Made by a program: the position numbers and the translations under genes. A stretch of DNA of 17,087 bases, from positions 1 to 17,087 of the forward strand of contig JAAMXP010003737.1 in the NCBI GenBank assembly GCA_019693395.1, given 5' to 3'. Below, one piece after another: positions 15,601 to 17,087 of the stretch (position 1 is the first letter of the stretch; each line of letters opens with the position of its first letter). A model generated the notes under the pieces. That model was not told the origin of the DNA. It searched no databases and was given only the letters and a program-made list of their open reading frames with translations. This stretch comes from Ettlia oleoabundans (lineage: Eukaryota > Chlorophyta > Chlorophyceae > Chlamydomonadales).

Positions 15601-17066
15601 GAGGCACCTGCCCCTGCAACTGAGGGTGCTAGCGGTGGTGGAGCAACCTTAGAGCCGCCGCAGGGGAAGGGCAGTGAGGAGGGACAGGCCACTAACGAAA
15701 CTACTGAGCATATGCAGCATGTGCAGCAGGTGCACATGCAAAGGGCGCAAGAGGAGCCGCCACCGCCACCGTCATCATTGCTGCCCGAGTCCTCCCACCA
15801 GGCTGCCGTTGGGCAGGGTGCACCCTTGGCTACGGCTGCTGCCCCTGCTATCCCTGCTGGTGGTGGTGATGATGCTGTAGTGGCAACCACTAACGGGCTG
15901 GAAGGGGCAGCAAGAGAGCGGCGAGTGGGGCAGCAGGCGGTACCACCGGCAGTACCTGCGCCAGCAGCTTCCACGGTTAGCAGCAAGGGCCCCGCTGCTG
16001 CCCCGCCAGCAGCACCACCAGCACCAGCCCCTGTCGTGGGAAAGAAGAAGGGTGCTGCAAGCCTATTGGGCAGCCGCCCGCTGTTGCCGCCAGCACCACT
16101 CTCAACCTCCTATCAGCAGCAGCAGCAGAGGGCGCAGAGGGCCTGCCTGCAGATGGCTGGGCGCCTGCTGCTGGGGCAGGGGCAGGAGCAGCCGATAGGG
16201 CAGCCCCCAACAGGAGAGGAAGCTGCCGAGCAGCTGGTGGGCGCCGGGCCACCGCCACCAGACCCCGCAGCTGCCCTGCTTCTGGATTGCGCCGCCGATC
16301 CTCTCACCGCCTCGCTGGTGCTGAGTCAGCAGGCTGCCAAGCTGGCAGCTGATGCCAGCTCAGCAGCTTCCGGGCCCAGCAGGCTCGCCCTGGCGCAGCG
16401 TGGGGCAGCGGCGGCGCTCATGAGGGGTGACGTGGCAGCGGCCGTGCAGCTTCTGCTGGACAGCGACGCACTCACAGCGGATTTCGTCAGCATGAGCGCC
16501 GCGGCAGGTGGGCCCTGTGGGGTACTGCTGTGGGATTTCATGGTGTGGTGTGGTGTGGTACGGTATGGTGTGGTGCGGTGCGGGGTTGTTGCTTGCGGGG
16601 TAGCAGTCGGCAGTAGGTGGCAGTGTGGTGTGATGAGGTTCGGGAGCCTCAGGAGTATCCTTATGTCGGCAGAGTATGGCGGCTCAGGGCGGACAGCCCA
16701 GCGGGTGTGGCAGCCTCCCAACCCAACAACATGCCGACGCAGCCTACACCATCCCGCGCCTGTTGCTGCTGGATCGTGCGCTTTCTTTAGGCATCTTGAC
16801 ATTATTGATCCCAAAGAGTTGAGTGCTCCAGGGCATCAACGATTCCAAGTATGTGAGTGCTCCTCAATTCTGAGGTCTGAATGTACAGATATTATAGGAG
16901 ACCCATTGTGGTGTTTTTGCGCTGTTCCCTCTGCGCTGCTGCAGGCCCCGCCGCTTGGCGTGCCGTCACCCTTGCCTACGCCTTCAAGCTGGAGCACCAG
17001 CAGCAGGAGCCGCACTTGGCCGCACTGCACCTGGCGGCTGTGGGGGAGGTGGAGGCAGCAGTACAG
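9121..17066 (+). CDS. GEMIN5: Gemin5 homologue, WD40 snRNA-recognition subunit of the SMN complex (3' end beyond window)
   Basis: Gemin5 reads the Sm site and cap of pre-snRNAs and delivers them to the SMN complex for Sm-core assembly; animal Gemin5 also binds ribosomes. Exons are 9121-9269, 9449-9664, 9944-12884, 13322-13998, 14307-16507 and 16945-17066, with phases agreeing throughout (2102 codons). Order follows animal Gemin5: N-terminal GLYAYAAHNTVTVL; WD repeats such as LVTASAERSLRLWNV, GLVMAGYSDGSVLLLD, VLLSSGGDGALRVYGF, LLAAGCGDKTIRVLPL, VVAFGCEDGSVGL, VQLYSLSADGVLLRW, HLCFSCDSQHLAAAAESG and LFLLSGAEDQSVRLWDIRRQ; then a basic GKKKGAASLL linker near 1905; then GDVAAAVQLLLDSDALTADF and AWRAVTLAYAF, the beginning of the TPR-like dimerisation domain. 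Human Gemin5 is about 1500 residues and reaches this domain near residue 845; here it begins near 2030 because of Gln/Ala/Pro-rich insertions. The start at 9121 is the only ATG of its open frame; an upstream coding exon cannot be excluded. Confidence 0.92.
9944..12884 (+). other. GEMIN5: Gemin5 exon 3: 2.9-kb exon with WD blades separated by low-complexity insertions
   Basis: 980 complete codons. Short recognisable WD segments near residues 194, 409, 542, 675, 947, 991 and 1074 alternate with insertions: an Ala run (about 10285-10440), Pro-rich repeats (about 10580-10790 and 11820-11975) and Gln-rich tracts (about 11135-11200, 12005-12108, 12320-12415). WD blade cores remain intact on both sides, so the insertions probably form loops on the propeller surface. 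Ends at the CAG before GTGGGG at 12885. Confidence 0.88.
12005..12108 (+). repeat. CAG-rich tract encoding a Gln-rich insertion in Gemin5
   Basis: Imperfect CAG/GCAG repeats read mainly as Gln with scattered Ala, Pro, Arg and Glu. The same kind of tract recurs at about 11135-11200 and 12320-12415. It translates openly in other frames as poly-Ala or poly-Ser, which explains the long spurious frames opposite and beside it. Confidence 0.9.
13322..16507 (+). other. GEMIN5: Gemin5 exons 4-5: second propeller and linker
   Basis: Exon 4 (13322-13998) carries GSVLDVRWAPP and VQLYSLSADGVLLRW. Splicing over the 308-nt intron gives DDPVS then HLCFSCDSQHLAAAAESG, matching the corresponding blade of animal Gemin5. 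Exon 5 (14307-16507) holds GSAVTALAWM, VLAAALLSGGIQLLEF, LLRGHSAVVRCLTWLP and LFLLSGAEDQSVRLWD, with about 120 Gln/Pro-rich residues inserted between the last two. A long Ala/Pro-rich linker follows, leading to the helical domain. Confidence 0.9.
16429..17066 (+). other. GEMIN5: Gemin5 TPR-like dimerisation domain, N-terminal helices, split by an intron
   Basis: DALTADFVSMSAAAG at the end of exon 5 corresponds to a GELTDNLVAMAPAAG-like stretch of animal Gemin5. Splicing 16507 to 16945 completes the Gly and continues PAAWRAVTLAYAFKLEHQ and then HLAALHLAAVGEVEAAVQ. The helical repeat continues outside the window. This is the part that makes the Gemin5 assignment decisive, as generic WD40 proteins lack it. 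Confidence 0.9.
16541..16583. repeat. TGGTG pentanucleotide-like repeat in Gemin5 intron 5
   Basis: About eight imperfect TGGTG/CGGTG units within the 437-nt intron 16508-16944. It reads through as open frame but is not part of the conserved protein. Confidence 0.85.
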
Positions 17067-17084
17067 GTGTGTGTGTGTGTGTGT
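17067..17084. repeat. (GT)9 dinucleotide repeat forming a splice donor
   Basis: Exon 6 of the Gemin5 gene ends ...GCAGTACAG and is followed at once by nine GT units, the first of which would be the donor (CAG|GTGTGT). The window ends four bases later. Confidence 0.7.
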
Positions 17085-17087
17085 GGG

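Noticed and set aside
15327..15986. Minus-strand frame of about 220 codons opposite Gemin5 exon 5.
   Set aside because: Low-complexity shadow of the Gln/Ala-rich linker, with no recognisable motif.

Overview
The window looks like nuclear DNA of a green alga, probably a chlorophycean. The grounds are GC-rich coding sequence, many short introns that nearly all end in GCAG, heavy CAG/GCN (Gln/Ala) repeats inside coding exons, TGTAA elements just downstream of stop codons (the usual poly(A) signal in chlorophytes), and a plant-type AP2 domain. I cannot name the species. All models below are hand-spliced. They are supported by continuous reading phase across every proposed junction, and for three genes by recognisable domains that re-form only after splicing. 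No bacterial, viral, transposon, CRISPR, rRNA or tRNA feature was seen.

Layout, left to right. (1) 113-2739, minus strand: 5' part of an AP2-domain transcription factor (6 exons, 503 codons in the window). It runs off the left edge in the middle of its AP2 domain. (2) 2740-3026: a 287-bp divergent intergenic region. (3) 3027-4497, plus strand: a 4-exon gene for a 207-residue protein that I do not recognise. (4) 4498-4958: a convergent intergenic region with TGTAA signals on both strands, placed so that the two 3' UTRs should overlap. (5) 4959-8698, minus strand: a 12-exon gene for a 462-residue glycine-rich protein with one GRF zinc finger and five CCHC zinc knuckles. The knuckle cores sit on tiny exons (8, 31, 26 and 26 nt). 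(6) 8699-9120: a divergent intergenic region. (7) 9121 to beyond the right edge, plus strand: a Gemin5 homologue (6 exons, 2102 codons in the window). It has a WD40 region split by very long Gln/Ala/Pro-rich insertions, followed by the start of the TPR-like dimerisation domain.

How the genes fit together: the Gemin5 homologue would recognise pre-snRNAs and hand them to the SMN complex for Sm-core assembly. The GRF/CCHC protein next door, transcribed divergently, is almost certainly a single-stranded nucleic-acid binder, but its role is unknown. The AP2 protein is a DNA-binding regulator. Nothing suggests a physical gene cluster. The most unusual items are the micro-exon architecture of the zinc-knuckle array, two GC-AG introns sharing an identical donor in two different genes, and the strongly inflated algal Gemin5.
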